Of a stretch of DNA of 64,000 nucleotides, positions 1 to 8,461 are shown in pieces (position 1 is the first letter of the stretch; the number at the start of each line of letters is the position of its first letter). The position numbers and the translations under genes are program-made. Below the pieces are notes generated by a model that ran no database searches, had not been told where the DNA came from, and saw only the letters and a list, made by a program, of their open reading frames with translations. Source of the DNA: Dechloromonas aromatica (nom. nud.) (GTDB lineage Bacteria; Pseudomonadota; Gammaproteobacteria; Burkholderiales; Rhodocyclaceae); assembly GCA_017848965.1 (NCBI GenBank), contig JAFIHA010000052.1, positions 62,001 to 126,000 on the forward strand, in the 5' to 3' direction.

Positions 1-117
1 GAGCTTCTCCCGGGACGGGGGGCAAAAGCGCTTCCTATACTCGGCTCGCCTGTCGCAATGGACAGGCCGCCCCCGATCCATCGGGAAGCAGACGACACCT
101 TTCAGGAGACAAACAAG

Positions 118-1986
118 ATGGCAACAACCCGGTTCAATCCCCGTCCGACCCTCATCGCCGCCCTCGTCGCCGCCACCCTTTGCGCCCCGGCGATGGCCGG
201 CAGCAAGGTGAGCTGGGAAGACATCCTCAACGACGACAAGACCACTCAGGACGTGCTGTCCTACGGCCTCGGCCTGAAGGCGCAGCGCTACAGCCCGCTG
301 ACCAAGGTCAACACCAAGAACGTCGAGCACCTGGTGCCGGCGTGGAGTTTCTCCTTCGGCGGCGAAAAGCAGCGCGGCCAGGAAGCGCAGGCGCTGGTCC
401 ATGATGGCGTGATCTACGTCACCGCCTCCTACTCGCGCATCTTCGCCATCGACGCCCGCAGCGGCAAGCGCCTGTGGGAATACGAGGCCCGCCTGCCCGA
501 CGACATCCGCCCCTGCTGCGACGTGATCAACCGCGGCGCCGCCATCTACGGCGACAAGATCTACTTCGGCACGCTCGACGCCGCCATCGTCGCCCTCAAC
601 AAGGACACCGGCAAGGTCGTCTGGCGCAAGAAGTTCGGCGACCACAAGGTCGGCTACACGATGACCGGCGCCCCCTTCGTGGTCAAGGACCAGAAGAGCG
701 GCAAGGTGCTGCTGGTGCATGGCTCGTCGGGTGACGAGTTCGGCGTCGTCGGCTGGCTGTTCGCGCGCGATCCGGAAACCGGCGAGGAAGTCTGGGCGCG
801 GCCGATGGTCGAAGGCCACATGGGCCGCCTGAACGGCAAGGAAAGCACGCCGACCGGCGACAAGAACGCCCCGTCCTGGCCGCGCGACAAGGACGGCAAG
901 CTGGTCGAAGCCTGGCATCAGGGCGGCGGCGCACCGTGGCAGACGGCCAGCTACGACGTGGACAAGAACATGGTGGTGATCGGCGCCGGCAACCCGGCGC
1001 CGTGGAATACCTGGCACCGCACCAAGGAAGGCGACGATCCGCGTAACTGGGACAGCCTGTTCACCTCGGGCCAGGCCTACGTCGACGCCAGTACCGGCGA
1101 ACTCAAGGGCTTTTTCCAGCACACGCCGAACGACGCCTGGGACTTCTCCGGCAACAACTCGGTGGTGCTCTTCGAATACAAGGACCCGAAGACCGGCAAG
1201 CTGGTCAAGGCCTCGGCGCACGCCGACCGCAACGGCTTCTTCTTCGTCACCGACCGCGAGAAGCTGACCAACGGCGCCGGCTACCCGAACAAGCCGACCT
1301 CGCTGATCGGCGCCTGGCCCTTCGTGGATGGCATCACCTGGGCCAAGGGCTTCGACCTCAAGACCGGCAAGCCGATCGAGAACGACAACCGGCCGCCCAA
1401 GGTCAAGGACGGCGCCGAGAAGGGCGATTCGATCTTCGTCTCGCCGCCTTTCCTGGGCGGCACCAACTGGATGCCGATGAGCTTCAGCCAGCAGACCGGC
1501 CTCTTCTACATCCCGGCCAACCACTGGGCGATGGACTACTGGACCGAGAAGCTGACCTACAAGGCCGGTTCCGCCTACCTCGGCCAGGGTTTCCGCATCA
1601 AGCGCCTGTTCGATGACCACGTCGGCATCCTGCGCGCCATCGATCCGAAGACCGGCAAGATCGCCTGGGAGCACAAGGAGAAGTTCCCGCTCTGGGCCGG
1701 CACCCTGACCACCGCCAGCGGCCTGTTGTTCACCGGCACCTCGGACGGCTACGTCAAGGCCTTCGACGCCACCAACGGCAAGGAGCTGTGGAAGTTCCAG
1801 ACCGGTTCCGGCGTGGTTTCGGTGCCGATCACCTGGGAAATGGACGGCGAGCAATACCTCGGCATCCAGTCCGGCTACGGCGGCGCGGTGCCGCTGTGGG
1901 GCGGCGACATGGCCGACCTGACCAAGCAGGTGACGCAGGGCGGCTCGATGTGGGTGTTCAAGCTGCCGAAATCGCTGAAGAACTGA
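118..1986 (+). CDS. PQQ-dependent alcohol dehydrogenase, calcium-type active site
   Basis: Periplasmic quinoprotein that oxidises alcohols with PQQ and passes electrons to a cytochrome c. The 622-residue product starts with a signal peptide (about residues 1-27, ending APAMA) and then has eight-bladed propeller repeats of the type TGKxxWxxK. A vicinal Cys133-Cys134 pair, the hallmark disulphide of this family, is followed by DVINRG. The catalytic Asp342 sits in AWDFSGNN; residue +2 is Ser344, as in calcium-dependent ExaA/PedE enzymes, whereas lanthanide enzymes carry Asp there. The ATG at 118 is chosen because AGGAG at 104-108 precedes it and the signal peptide begins there; an upstream ATG at 58 would add 20 unlikely residues. 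A hairpin terminator follows. The natural substrate cannot be read from sequence. Confidence 0.93.
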   Translation: MATTRFNPRPTLIAALVAATLCAPAMAGSKVSWEDILNDDKTTQDVLSYGLGLKAQRYSPLTKVNTKNVEHLVPAWSFSFGGEKQRGQEAQALVHDGVIYVTASYSRIFAIDARSGKRLWEYEARLPDDIRPCCDVINRGAAIYGDKIYFGTLDAAIVALNKDTGKVVWRKKFGDHKVGYTMTGAPFVVKDQKSGKVLLVHGSSGDEFGVVGWLFARDPETGEEVWARPMVEGHMGRLNGKESTPTGDKNAPSWPRDKDGKLVEAWHQGGGAPWQTASYDVDKNMVVIGAGNPAPWNTWHRTKEGDDPRNWDSLFTSGQAYVDASTGELKGFFQHTPNDAWDFSGNNSVVLFEYKDPKTGKLVKASAHADRNGFFFVTDREKLTNGAGYPNKPTSLIGAWPFVDGITWAKGFDLKTGKPIENDNRPPKVKDGAEKGDSIFVSPPFLGGTNWMPMSFSQQTGLFYIPANHWAMDYWTEKLTYKAGSAYLGQGFRIKRLFDDHVGILRAIDPKTGKIAWEHKEKFPLWAGTLTTASGLLFTGTSDGYVKAFDATNGKELWKFQTGSGVVSVPITWEMDGEQYLGIQSGYGGAVPLWGGDMADLTKQVTQGGSMWVFKLPKSLKN

Positions 1987-1993
1987 GTTGGCG

Positions 1994-2025
1994 GCCATCT
2001 CCGCGTGGGCGGGGATGGCTTTTTT
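1994..2025 (+). terminator. Rho-independent terminator after the first PQQ dehydrogenase
   Basis: GCCATC (1994-1999) pairs with GATGGC (2014-2019), extended inside by CCGC/GCGG, and is followed directly by six T. It begins 8 bases after the dehydrogenase stop codon and ends 20 bases before the next start, so it separates, or attenuates read-through between, the dehydrogenase and the pentapeptide/cytochrome pair. Confidence 0.8.
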
Positions 2026-2044
2026 CCTGACGATCGGAAACGCG

Positions 2045-2614
2045 ATGTCACTTCGTACCCTGTTAATTGCCCTGTGGCTCAGCCCCCTGGCCGCCAGCGC
2101 CGCCGAACCGGTCGAGCCGCTGGTCATCAACGGCTGCGGCATCTGGCCGCACGCCCGTTGTGCCGGCGCCGACCTGCGCCACGCCAAGCTGGCCGGGCGC
2201 AACCTGGCCGGTGCCGACCTGCGCGGGGCGCAACTGGTGCGCGCCGATCTGTGCGGCGCCAACCTGGCCGGCGCCAATCTCGACGGTGCCGACCTGACCG
2301 CCGCCCAACTCGGCAAGGTCAGCGCGCCGACGGCGACTTTCCGCGGCGCCCGGCTGGTCGGCGCCGATCTCGAATTCGCCCGCCTGTTCCGTGCCGACTT
2401 TTCCGGTGCCGACCTGAGCGCCGCCAATCTCGAAGCGGCCAAGGCGAATTTCGCCTGGTTCGTCGGCGCCCGCCTGAACAACGCCAACCTGCAGGAAAGC
2501 AAGTTCTTCACGGTGAATTTCCGCCACGCCGATCTGAGCGGCGCCTTCCGCCGCTTCACGGTCTTCCAGGATGCCGACTTCGAGGCCTGCACGGCCTGCC
2601 CGACCGATTGGTGA
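2045..2614 (+). CDS. Exported pentapeptide-repeat protein
   Basis: A 189-residue protein with a signal peptide (about residues 1-19, ending ASAA) and then roughly 20 A(D/N)LxxA-type pentapeptide repeats spanning most of the mature chain, which fold as a right-handed quadrilateral beta-helix. The mature N-terminus has two Cys and the C-terminus a CTAC pair, so disulphide capping is possible. It lies between the PQQ dehydrogenase and the cytochrome c, and its TGA overlaps the cytochrome ATG by one base, so the two are co-translated. A periplasmic structural or docking role for the quinoprotein system is only an inference. The ATG at 2045 is preferred because the frame upstream runs through the terminator. 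Confidence 0.8.
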   Translation: MSLRTLLIALWLSPLAASAAEPVEPLVINGCGIWPHARCAGADLRHAKLAGRNLAGADLRGAQLVRADLCGANLAGANLDGADLTAAQLGKVSAPTATFRGARLVGADLEFARLFRADFSGADLSAANLEAAKANFAWFVGARLNNANLQESKFFTVNFRHADLSGAFRRFTVFQDADFEACTACPTDW

Positions 2615-3081
2615 TGCCCATGCCGCTGCTCGTTTCCCTCTTCCTCCTCGTAGTCCTGGCCGCGCCGGCGCTGGCTGGCGAGGTCGCCGTCGCGCCCGAA
2701 GTCGACGCCTCGGCCTTGCCGCCGCTCGGCGCGCAGTGGCTGACGGCCAATCCCTATCGTGGCAACGCGGTTGCCGTCGATCTCGGCCGTCTCGCCTACA
2801 ACCAGGCCTGCGCCCGCTGCCACGGCGCCGACGCGGCGACCCGGGCGGCGCCCGCCCCCGACCTGCGCAACCTCGACCGCTACTGCCGGCGCATCGCCGA
2901 CGCCGAGCTCCAGGCCGCCTGCCTGCGCGACAACGACGACTATTTCGCGCACAGCGTGCGCCACGGCAAGGTCATCGTCGGCGTCACCCACATGCCGCCC
3001 TGGGAAGGCGTGCTCAAGCAGGAGCTGGCCTGGGCGATCCAGGTCTTCATCGAAGCCCAGGCGCGCGGAGCGCGCGAATGA
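2614..3081 (+). CDS. Cytochrome c550-like electron acceptor (PedF/ExaB type)
   Basis: A 155-residue exported monohaem cytochrome c with a signal peptide ending ALA-G near residue 22, a haem-attachment motif CARCH at residues 66-70 and a candidate distal Met in THMPPWEG near residue 129. Small cytochromes of this class accept electrons from PQQ alcohol dehydrogenases (PedF of Pseudomonas, cytochrome c550/ExaB). The start overlaps the upstream stop (TGATG), implying translational coupling. Its position between two PQQ dehydrogenases supports a role as their shared acceptor. Two further Cys around residues 90-100 (YCRR, AACLR) may form a disulphide. Confidence 0.85.
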   Translation: MPMPLLVSLFLLVVLAAPALAGEVAVAPEVDASALPPLGAQWLTANPYRGNAVAVDLGRLAYNQACARCHGADAATRAAPAPDLRNLDRYCRRIADAELQAACLRDNDDYFAHSVRHGKVIVGVTHMPPWEGVLKQELAWAIQVFIEAQARGARE

Positions 3082-3102
3082 GGCGCTGGTCGTCGGCGCA
3101 AG

Positions 3103-3134
3103 AAAAACGGCGCCCGGGCCGTAGCCGGGGCGCC
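3103..3134 (-). terminator. Terminator of the lanthanide-type PQQ dehydrogenase
   Basis: GGCGCC (3109-3114) pairs with GGCGCC (3129-3134) as part of a near-perfect 10-bp stem with one mismatch. On the minus strand the stem is followed by five T (A-run 3103-3107). It lies in the 74-bp gap between the convergent cytochrome and dehydrogenase genes. Confidence 0.7.
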
Positions 3135-3155
3135 GCTGTTGCCGGGCGTCGTTGT

Positions 3156-4934
3156 TCAGCGCTTGTGCAGCTTGAACACCCACACCGAACCGCCCTGTTC
3201 GAGGAAGTTCACGCGCTTGGCGACATCGCCGCCCCACAGCGGCACGGCGCCGCCCCAGCCGGTGGTGACGGCGAGCATCTGTTCGCCGTCCTGTTCCCAG
3301 GTGACCGGCGGTGCGACGATGCCGGTGCCGACCTGGAAGGACCAGATTTCCTTGCCCGTCTTTGCATCGACGCCCTTCAGGTAGCCCTCAGGCGTGCCAT
3401 AGAAGACCAGACCGCCGGCAGTGGCCAGCGCGCCACCCCACAGCGGGGCGTAGTTCTTGTTCTCCCAGACGATCTTGCCGGTGGCCGGATCGACCGCGCG
3501 CATGACGCCGATGTAGTCGTCGTGGATGGCCTTGATGGTGAAGCCGGCACCAAGGTAGGCGGCGCCCTTCTTGTAGGAGACCGGTTCGTTCCAGATGTCC
3601 ATCGACCACTCGTTGGCCGGCACGTAGAAGAGGCCGGTCTGCGGGCTGTAGGCCATCTGCTGCTGGTTCTTGCCGCCGAGGAAGGACGGCGCCGAGAAGA
3701 CGACCTTGCCCTTCTTGCCATCGACGCCGGCCGCCGGATCGCCCGGACGCCCTTCCTCGATGTAGTTGGGACGGCCGGTTTCCAGGTTGATGCTGCTCGC
3801 CCAGGTGATCTTCCTGACGAAGGGGAAGGCGTTCAGCAGCTTGCCGTTGGTCCGGTCATTGACGAAGAAGAAGCCGTTGCGGTCGGCCTTGCCGCCGGCC
3901 TTGATCAGCTTGCCGGTCTTCGGGTCCTTGTAGTCGAAGGAGACGAACTCGTTGACGCCGTCGAAGTCCCAGCCGTCGTGCGGGGTGTTCTGGTAGTGCC
4001 AGACGATCTTGCCGGTGTCGACGTCGATGGCGACGGTGGACGAGGAGAACAGGTTGTCGCCCGGGCGCAGGTGGCTGTTCCACGGGGCCGGGTTGCCGGT
4101 GCCGGCGAAGATCAGGTTGGTTTCCGGATCGTAGGTGGCGCCGTTCCAGGTAGCGGCGCCGCCGGTCTTCCACAGGTCGCCGGTCCAAGTGGCGTTGAGG
4201 GTGCCGGAGATGCCGTTCTCGATTTCCTTGCCATCCTCGTAGCGGTAGCCCATGTGGCCTTCGACGGTCGGGCGCGTCCACAGCAGCTTGCCGGTCAGCG
4301 GGTCGCGGGCGTCGATGCGGCCGACGGCGCCGAATTCGCCGCCGGAAACGCCGGTGATCAGCTTGCCCTTGGCGATGATCGGCGCTGCGGTGGCCGAGTA
4401 GCCGGCGGCGTAGTCGCCGATCTTCTGCTTCCAGGCGACCTTGCCGGTCTCCTGGTTCATGGCGACCAGTTGCGCGTCGAGTGTGGCGAAGATGACCAGG
4501 TCGCCGTACAGCGCAGCACCGCGGTTGATCACGTCGCAGCAGGGCATGATGCCGTCGGGCAGGCGGTGCTCGTACTTCCACAGCTTCTTGCCGGTCTTCG
4601 CGTCGAAGGCGAACAGGCGGCTGTAAGAGGCGGTGACGAACATCCGGCCGTTGTGGATCACCGGCTGCGATTCCTGGCCGCGCTGCTTCTCGCCGCCGAA
4701 GGACATCGACCAGGCGGGAACCAGGTCCTTGACCGACTTGGTGTTGATCTGCGTCATCGGGCTGAAGCGCTGACCCTGGGTGCCGAGGCCGAAGCTGACC
4801 ACGTCGCCGACGGTTTTCGCGTCGTTGAGGATGTCGGCATCGCTGACCGTGGCGCCGGCCGGGCTGCCGGCGACGGCGAGCGTCGCCGCGAGGGCGAGCC
4901 CGAGCAGGTGCCGGGGAAGTTTGTGACTGTGCAT
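3156..4934 (-). CDS. PQQ-dependent alcohol dehydrogenase, lanthanide-type active site
   Basis: A second periplasmic quinoprotein alcohol dehydrogenase, 592 residues, with a signal peptide ending AGA near residue 28. It has the Cys132-Cys133 vicinal pair followed by DVINRG and a catalytic Asp323 in GWDFDGVNE. Asp325, two residues after the catalytic Asp, is the extra metal ligand that marks lanthanide-dependent members (XoxF, PedH); calcium enzymes have Ala or Ser there. The start is supported by AAGGAGA a few bases upstream. It is convergent with the pentapeptide/cytochrome genes and divergent from tctC. The pair of metal types in one locus resembles the PedE/PedH switch of Pseudomonas putida. 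Lanthanide use is inferred from the single signature residue. Confidence 0.93.
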   Translation of the reverse strand: MHSHKLPRHLLGLALAATLAVAGSPAGATVSDADILNDAKTVGDVVSFGLGTQGQRFSPMTQINTKSVKDLVPAWSMSFGGEKQRGQESQPVIHNGRMFVTASYSRLFAFDAKTGKKLWKYEHRLPDGIMPCCDVINRGAALYGDLVIFATLDAQLVAMNQETGKVAWKQKIGDYAAGYSATAAPIIAKGKLITGVSGGEFGAVGRIDARDPLTGKLLWTRPTVEGHMGYRYEDGKEIENGISGTLNATWTGDLWKTGGAATWNGATYDPETNLIFAGTGNPAPWNSHLRPGDNLFSSSTVAIDVDTGKIVWHYQNTPHDGWDFDGVNEFVSFDYKDPKTGKLIKAGGKADRNGFFFVNDRTNGKLLNAFPFVRKITWASSINLETGRPNYIEEGRPGDPAAGVDGKKGKVVFSAPSFLGGKNQQQMAYSPQTGLFYVPANEWSMDIWNEPVSYKKGAAYLGAGFTIKAIHDDYIGVMRAVDPATGKIVWENKNYAPLWGGALATAGGLVFYGTPEGYLKGVDAKTGKEIWSFQVGTGIVAPPVTWEQDGEQMLAVTTGWGGAVPLWGGDVAKRVNFLEQGGSVWVFKLHKR

Positions 4935-5307
4935 GGAACGTCTCCTTGGTTGTGCGTTGATTCCGTCGCCGCAGTGACCCCTTGGGACCGGTCGGCGACG
5001 AAGCTAGCCGATTGCAAGCCCTGTGCCATCACCGCGCAGGGGCGCCACAAGCGCCCATCGACAAGGCAAGCAGGGGGCTGAGCCGTTCGTGCCCGGTGCG
5101 CTGCCGGGTGCTGAAATTGATCACACCTGTTCCAAACTTGCGCAGCGGGTTTGCTGCGCCAGCAGGCAGGGTGTTCGCGGCCTGCTGTTCGTCGAGCGCA
5201 GTCGCCATCCCTGAAAGCCAATCGAAAGCCAGTCTCCTTATCTTGCGTTGCCATGCAGGGCCTGCGCATCAGCGCCCTGCACCGATCAACAATCAAAGGA
5301 GACGATC
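4935..5307. other. Divergent intergenic region with a perfect dyad before tctC
   Basis: A 373-bp gap between the divergent PQQ dehydrogenase and tctC. I could not assign convincing -35/-10 elements. The clearest structure is a perfect inverted repeat, TGCAGGGC (5254-5261) and GCCCTGCA (5274-5281), with a 12-base spacer, ending 26 bases before the tctC start. It could be an operator dyad or a 5'-leader hairpin. The Shine-Dalgarno AAAGGAGA lies just upstream of the tctC ATG at 5308. Confidence 0.5.
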
Positions 5308-6285
5308 ATGATGCTCAAGAAAACCCTGTACGCCGTTGCCACCGCCCTGGCATTGAGCGCCGGCCTGGCCCAGGCCGAACCGGCCAAACCCGAGTGCATC
5401 GCCCCGGCCAAGCCGGGCGGCGGTTTCGACCTGACCTGCAAGCTCGCCCAGAGCGCCCTGCAGAACAGCAAGCTGCTCGAAGCGCCGATGCGCGTGACCT
5501 ACATGCCCGGCGGCATCGGCGCGGTGGCCTACAACACCGTGATCGCCAACCGGCCGGCCGAAGGCGGCACGATCGTCGCCTATTCGGGCGGTTCCTTCCT
5601 CAACCTGGCGCTCGGCAAGTTCGGCAAATACTCCGAGGACGACGTCAGGTGGCTGGCCGCCGTCGGCGCCGATTACGGTGCGGTGATCGTCAAGGCCGAT
5701 TCGCCGTACAGGAACCTCAAGGAACTGATCGAGGCGACGCGCAAGGAACCGGGCAAGGTGGTGTTCGGGGCCGGCGGTTCGGTGGGTAGCCAGGACTGGA
5801 TGAAGTCGGCACTGATCGCCCGCGAGGCCGGCGTCGATCCGAAGTCGATGCGCTACGTCGCCTTCGAAGGCGGCGGCGAAGCCATCACCGCGCTGATGGG
5901 CGGCCACGTGCACGCCTACTCCGGCGATGCCTCGGAAGTGCTCGGTCACCTCAAGGGCGGCCGCATCAAGGTTCTCGCCATCCTTGCCCCGGAACGCCTG
6001 AAGGGCGAACTGGCCAACATCCCGACGGCGATCGAGCAGGGCTACAACGTCGAGTGGACGATCACCCGCGGCTTCTACATGGGGCCCAAGGTGTCGGACG
6101 CCGATTACAAATGGTGGCTCGCCGCCTTCGAGAAGCTGCAGGGCAGCCCGGAGTTCGACAAGCTGCGCGCCGAGCGCGGGCTGTTCCCGTTCAACCAGAC
6201 CGGGGAAAAACTGACTGCCAGCGTCAAGCGTGAGGTCGCCCGCTACAAGCTGCTGGCCAAGGAACTCGGTCTCGCCGCCCAGTAA
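5308..6285 (+). CDS. tctC: Tripartite tricarboxylate transporter substrate-binding protein (Bug/TctC)
   Basis: A 325-residue periplasmic binding protein of the Bug family with a signal peptide ending AQA near residue 21. The mature start (CIAPAKPGGGFDLTCK) carries the typical substrate-contact loop of Bug proteins, followed by YMPGGIGAVAYN and VVFGAGGSVGSQD segments. It captures a carboxylate (citrate, another di/tricarboxylate or an aromatic acid; not resolvable here) and delivers it to TctA/TctB. The ATG at 5308 is chosen for its strong AAAGGAGA ribosome site and signal peptide. It is first in tctCBA; a hairpin after the gene could keep its expression above that of the membrane subunits. 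Confidence 0.92.
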   Translation: MMLKKTLYAVATALALSAGLAQAEPAKPECIAPAKPGGGFDLTCKLAQSALQNSKLLEAPMRVTYMPGGIGAVAYNTVIANRPAEGGTIVAYSGGSFLNLALGKFGKYSEDDVRWLAAVGADYGAVIVKADSPYRNLKELIEATRKEPGKVVFGAGGSVGSQDWMKSALIAREAGVDPKSMRYVAFEGGGEAITALMGGHVHAYSGDASEVLGHLKGGRIKVLAILAPERLKGELANIPTAIEQGYNVEWTITRGFYMGPKVSDADYKWWLAAFEKLQGSPEFDKLRAERGLFPFNQTGEKLTASVKREVARYKLLAKELGLAAQ

Positions 6286-6296
6286 TTTCGCTCAAC

Positions 6297-6320
6297 GGCC
6301 CCGCTGCGGCGGGGCCTTTT
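6297..6320 (+). terminator. Intercistronic attenuator hairpin between tctC and tctB
   Basis: GGCCCCGC (6297-6304) and GCGGGGCC (6309-6316) form a perfect 8-bp stem with a TGCG loop, followed by four T. It sits between co-directional tctC and tctB, so partial termination or mRNA protection is more likely than full termination. Binding proteins are commonly made in excess over their transporter. Confidence 0.6.
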
Positions 6321-6332
6321 CCGGAGATTGCC

Positions 6333-6776
6333 ATGAGTGAAAGAATCCTCGGCGGCATCCTGCTGTTCGTCAGCGTCATCGGCATCTGGCTGGCGCGCAG
6401 CTTTGAAGTGACCATTTCCTACGAACCGGTCGGCCCGCGCGCCTTTCCGATCACCGTCCTGATCCTGCTCGGCATCAGCGCCATCGCCCTGATGTTCGAA
6501 AAGAAGAGCGACACGGTCTGGGCGCCGCCCGCCGTGCTGCTGCGCATCGGCGCGCTGTTCCTCGTCGTTCTCGCCTATGCCTGGCTGTTCGACAAGCTCG
6601 GTTTCATCCTTGCCACCAGCCTGATGGTGATCCCCGCCGCGCGCTTTTTCGGCGCCAGCTGGCGGCAGGGGATCGTCGGCGGCGTCGGACTCGGTGCCGG
6701 CCTGTTCGTCCTCTTCGACCGCCTGCTCGACGTCGCCCTGCCGACCGGGCTGTGGCTCAATTCCTTCCTGGGGTAA
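6333..6776 (+). CDS. tctB: Tripartite tricarboxylate transporter small membrane subunit TctB
   Basis: A 147-residue hydrophobic protein with about four transmembrane segments (near residues 5-24, 38-55, 70-100 and 108-140), matching the length and profile of the TctB family. It is the small, poorly conserved membrane partner of TctA in sodium- or proton-driven carboxylate uptake. It lies 47 bases after tctC and 3 bases before tctA, so the three genes form one operon. GGAGA precedes the ATG. Confidence 0.9.
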   Translation: MSERILGGILLFVSVIGIWLARSFEVTISYEPVGPRAFPITVLILLGISAIALMFEKKSDTVWAPPAVLLRIGALFLVVLAYAWLFDKLGFILATSLMVIPAARFFGASWRQGIVGGVGLGAGLFVLFDRLLDVALPTGLWLNSFLG

Positions 6777-6779
6777 ATC

Positions 6780-8288
6780 ATGGACAGCACATTTGCATTG
6801 CTGATGCAGGGCTTCGCCGTCGCCGGCACGTCCGAAAACCTGATGATCGCGCTGGTCGGCTGCTTCCTCGGCACCATCGTCGGTCTGCTGCCCGGCCTCG
6901 GCCCGATCAACGGCGTCGCCATCCTGCTGCCGATTGCCTTCGCCATGAAACTGCCGCCGGAATCGGCGCTCATTCTGCTGTGCGCGGTCTATGCCGGCTG
7001 CGAGTACGGCGGGCGGATTTCCGCCATCCTGATCAACGTGCCCGGCGACGCCGGCGCGGTGATGACCACCATGGACGGCTACCCGATGGCGAAGAAGGGC
7101 CTGGCCGGCCCGGCCTTGTCGATTTCGGCGCTGGCCTCGTTCTGCGGCGCTTTGCTCGCCACCATTGGTATCGTCCTGTTCGCGCCGCTGCTCGCCGAGT
7201 GGGCGATCGCCTTCGGGCCGGCCGAGTATTTCGTGCTGATGGTGCTGGCCCTGTGCTGCCTCGGCGGTCTGGTCGGCGACTCGTTGCCGAAGGCGGCCAT
7301 CGCCTGTCTGGTCGGCCTGCTGCTGTCGACCGTCGGCATCGATTCGAACAGCGGCGTCTATCGCTACACCTTCGACGCGCTGCACCTGCAGGACGGCATT
7401 CCCTTCATCGTCATCGTCATCGGTCTGTTCGCGGTGAGCGAAGTCATGCTCATGCTGCAACAGGTGCACGCCGGCATCGAGCCAATCTCGATCAGCGGCC
7501 GTCTGATGTTCAACCTGAAGGAGTTCCTGGCGGTCAAATGGACGCTGCTGCGCTGCTCGCTGGCCGGTTTCTTCATCGGCGTCCTGCCCGGCGCCGGCGC
7601 CACCATCGCCTCCGCCATGTGCTACGCCAGCGAGCGCCGCATGGCGGGCAAGGACAGCGATTTCGGCAAGGGCGACGTGCGCGGCGTGGCAGCGCCGGAA
7701 GCGGCCAACAACGCGTCGGCCAACGGCTCGCTGGTGCCGATGCTGACCCTGGGCGTGCCCGGTTCCGGTACCACGGCGGTGATGATGGGCGCGCTGACGC
7801 TCTACAACATCACGCCCGGCCCGACGCTGTTCCAGGATCAACCGGTGATCGTCTGGGGCCTGATCGCCTCATTGTTCATTGCCAACGTCATGCTGCTGGT
7901 CCTCAACATTCCCTTGATCCGCGTCTTCGTCAAGTTCCTGTCGATTCCGAACTGGCTGCTCGTGCCGGGTGTTGCGGCGATCTCGATGGTCGGCGTCTAT
8001 GCCGTGCATGGCAACACCTTCGACCTGGTGCTGGGCACCGTCATCGGCGGTATCGGCTACCTGCTGCGCGTGATGAACTTCCCGATTGCCCCCTTCATCC
8101 TCGGTTTCGTGCTCGGCGACATGATGGAGCAGAACCTGCGCCGCGCCCTGTCGATCAGCAACGGTGAAGTCGGCGTGCTGTTCGGCAGCCCGATCGCCAT
8201 CGGCCTGTGGGTCGCCGCCATAGCCATGCTGGCCGGTCCGCGCCTGATGAAGATGCGCGAAAAGCGCGCCGCAGCGGCGTTCGGCTGA
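6780..8288 (+). CDS. tctA: Tripartite tricarboxylate transporter large permease TctA
   Basis: A 502-residue polytopic inner-membrane permease with about 11-12 hydrophobic segments. It carries the family's glycine-rich loops GLLPGLGPINGVAILLP (near residue 40), a GCEYGGRISAILINVPGDA segment and the repeat-like GFFIGVLPGAGATIASA and LTLGVPGSGTTAVMMGA. These duplicated PG-rich signatures define TctA (DUF112). It translocates the substrate delivered by TctC. It is last in the operon, with a terminator about 50 bases downstream. Confidence 0.95.
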   Translation: MDSTFALLMQGFAVAGTSENLMIALVGCFLGTIVGLLPGLGPINGVAILLPIAFAMKLPPESALILLCAVYAGCEYGGRISAILINVPGDAGAVMTTMDGYPMAKKGLAGPALSISALASFCGALLATIGIVLFAPLLAEWAIAFGPAEYFVLMVLALCCLGGLVGDSLPKAAIACLVGLLLSTVGIDSNSGVYRYTFDALHLQDGIPFIVIVIGLFAVSEVMLMLQQVHAGIEPISISGRLMFNLKEFLAVKWTLLRCSLAGFFIGVLPGAGATIASAMCYASERRMAGKDSDFGKGDVRGVAAPEAANNASANGSLVPMLTLGVPGSGTTAVMMGALTLYNITPGPTLFQDQPVIVWGLIASLFIANVMLLVLNIPLIRVFVKFLSIPNWLLVPGVAAISMVGVYAVHGNTFDLVLGTVIGGIGYLLRVMNFPIAPFILGFVLGDMMEQNLRRALSISNGEVGVLFGSPIAIGLWVAAIAMLAGPRLMKMREKRAAAAFG

Positions 8289-8340
8289 GCACCTTCCATC
8301 TCCTTGCTGCGCCGTAGTCCCTGCGCGTGGCGATTTTGCG

Positions 8341-8365
8341 GGGCACCTTCGGGTGCCCTTTTTTT
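8341..8365 (+). terminator. Rho-independent terminator of tctCBA
   Basis: GGGCACC (8341-8347), a TTCG loop and GGTGCCC (8352-8358) are followed by seven T (8359-8365). This is a textbook intrinsic terminator 52 bases after the tctA stop and marks the left border of the lower-GC island. Confidence 0.9.
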
Positions 8366-8389
8366 GCGCTGTTCCGGCTCATTACTTCG

Positions 8390-8452
8390 CTAGACTACGC
8401 AAATTATAGATATGACTTTATCGACTGCTTCGTCGTTGCGGATAAAGTCTAG
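8390..8452. repeat. Nested inverted repeats before the HNH gene
   Basis: Two perfect inverted repeats overlap. GACTTTATC (8414-8422) pairs with GATAAAGTC (8441-8449) around an 18-base spacer. CTAGACT (8390-8396) pairs with AGTCTAG (8446-8452). The right arms share bases, so only one of the two can form at a time. The element ends 9 bases before the HNH start and sits in an AT-rich stretch that differs from the flanking DNA. An operator, a leader switch or a mobile-element end are all possible. Confidence 0.5.
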
Positions 8453-8461
8453 TAGTGAATT

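Noticed and set aside
5110..5130. FNR box at TTGATCACACCTG upstream of tctC
   Set aside because: Only the left half-site is present; the right half does not match ATCAA at the needed spacing.
6243..7841. Long minus-strand open frame opposite tctB/tctA
   Set aside because: It is antisense to well-supported genes, has low-complexity Gln/Arg/Asp-rich composition and no ribosome site. High GC produces such shadow frames.
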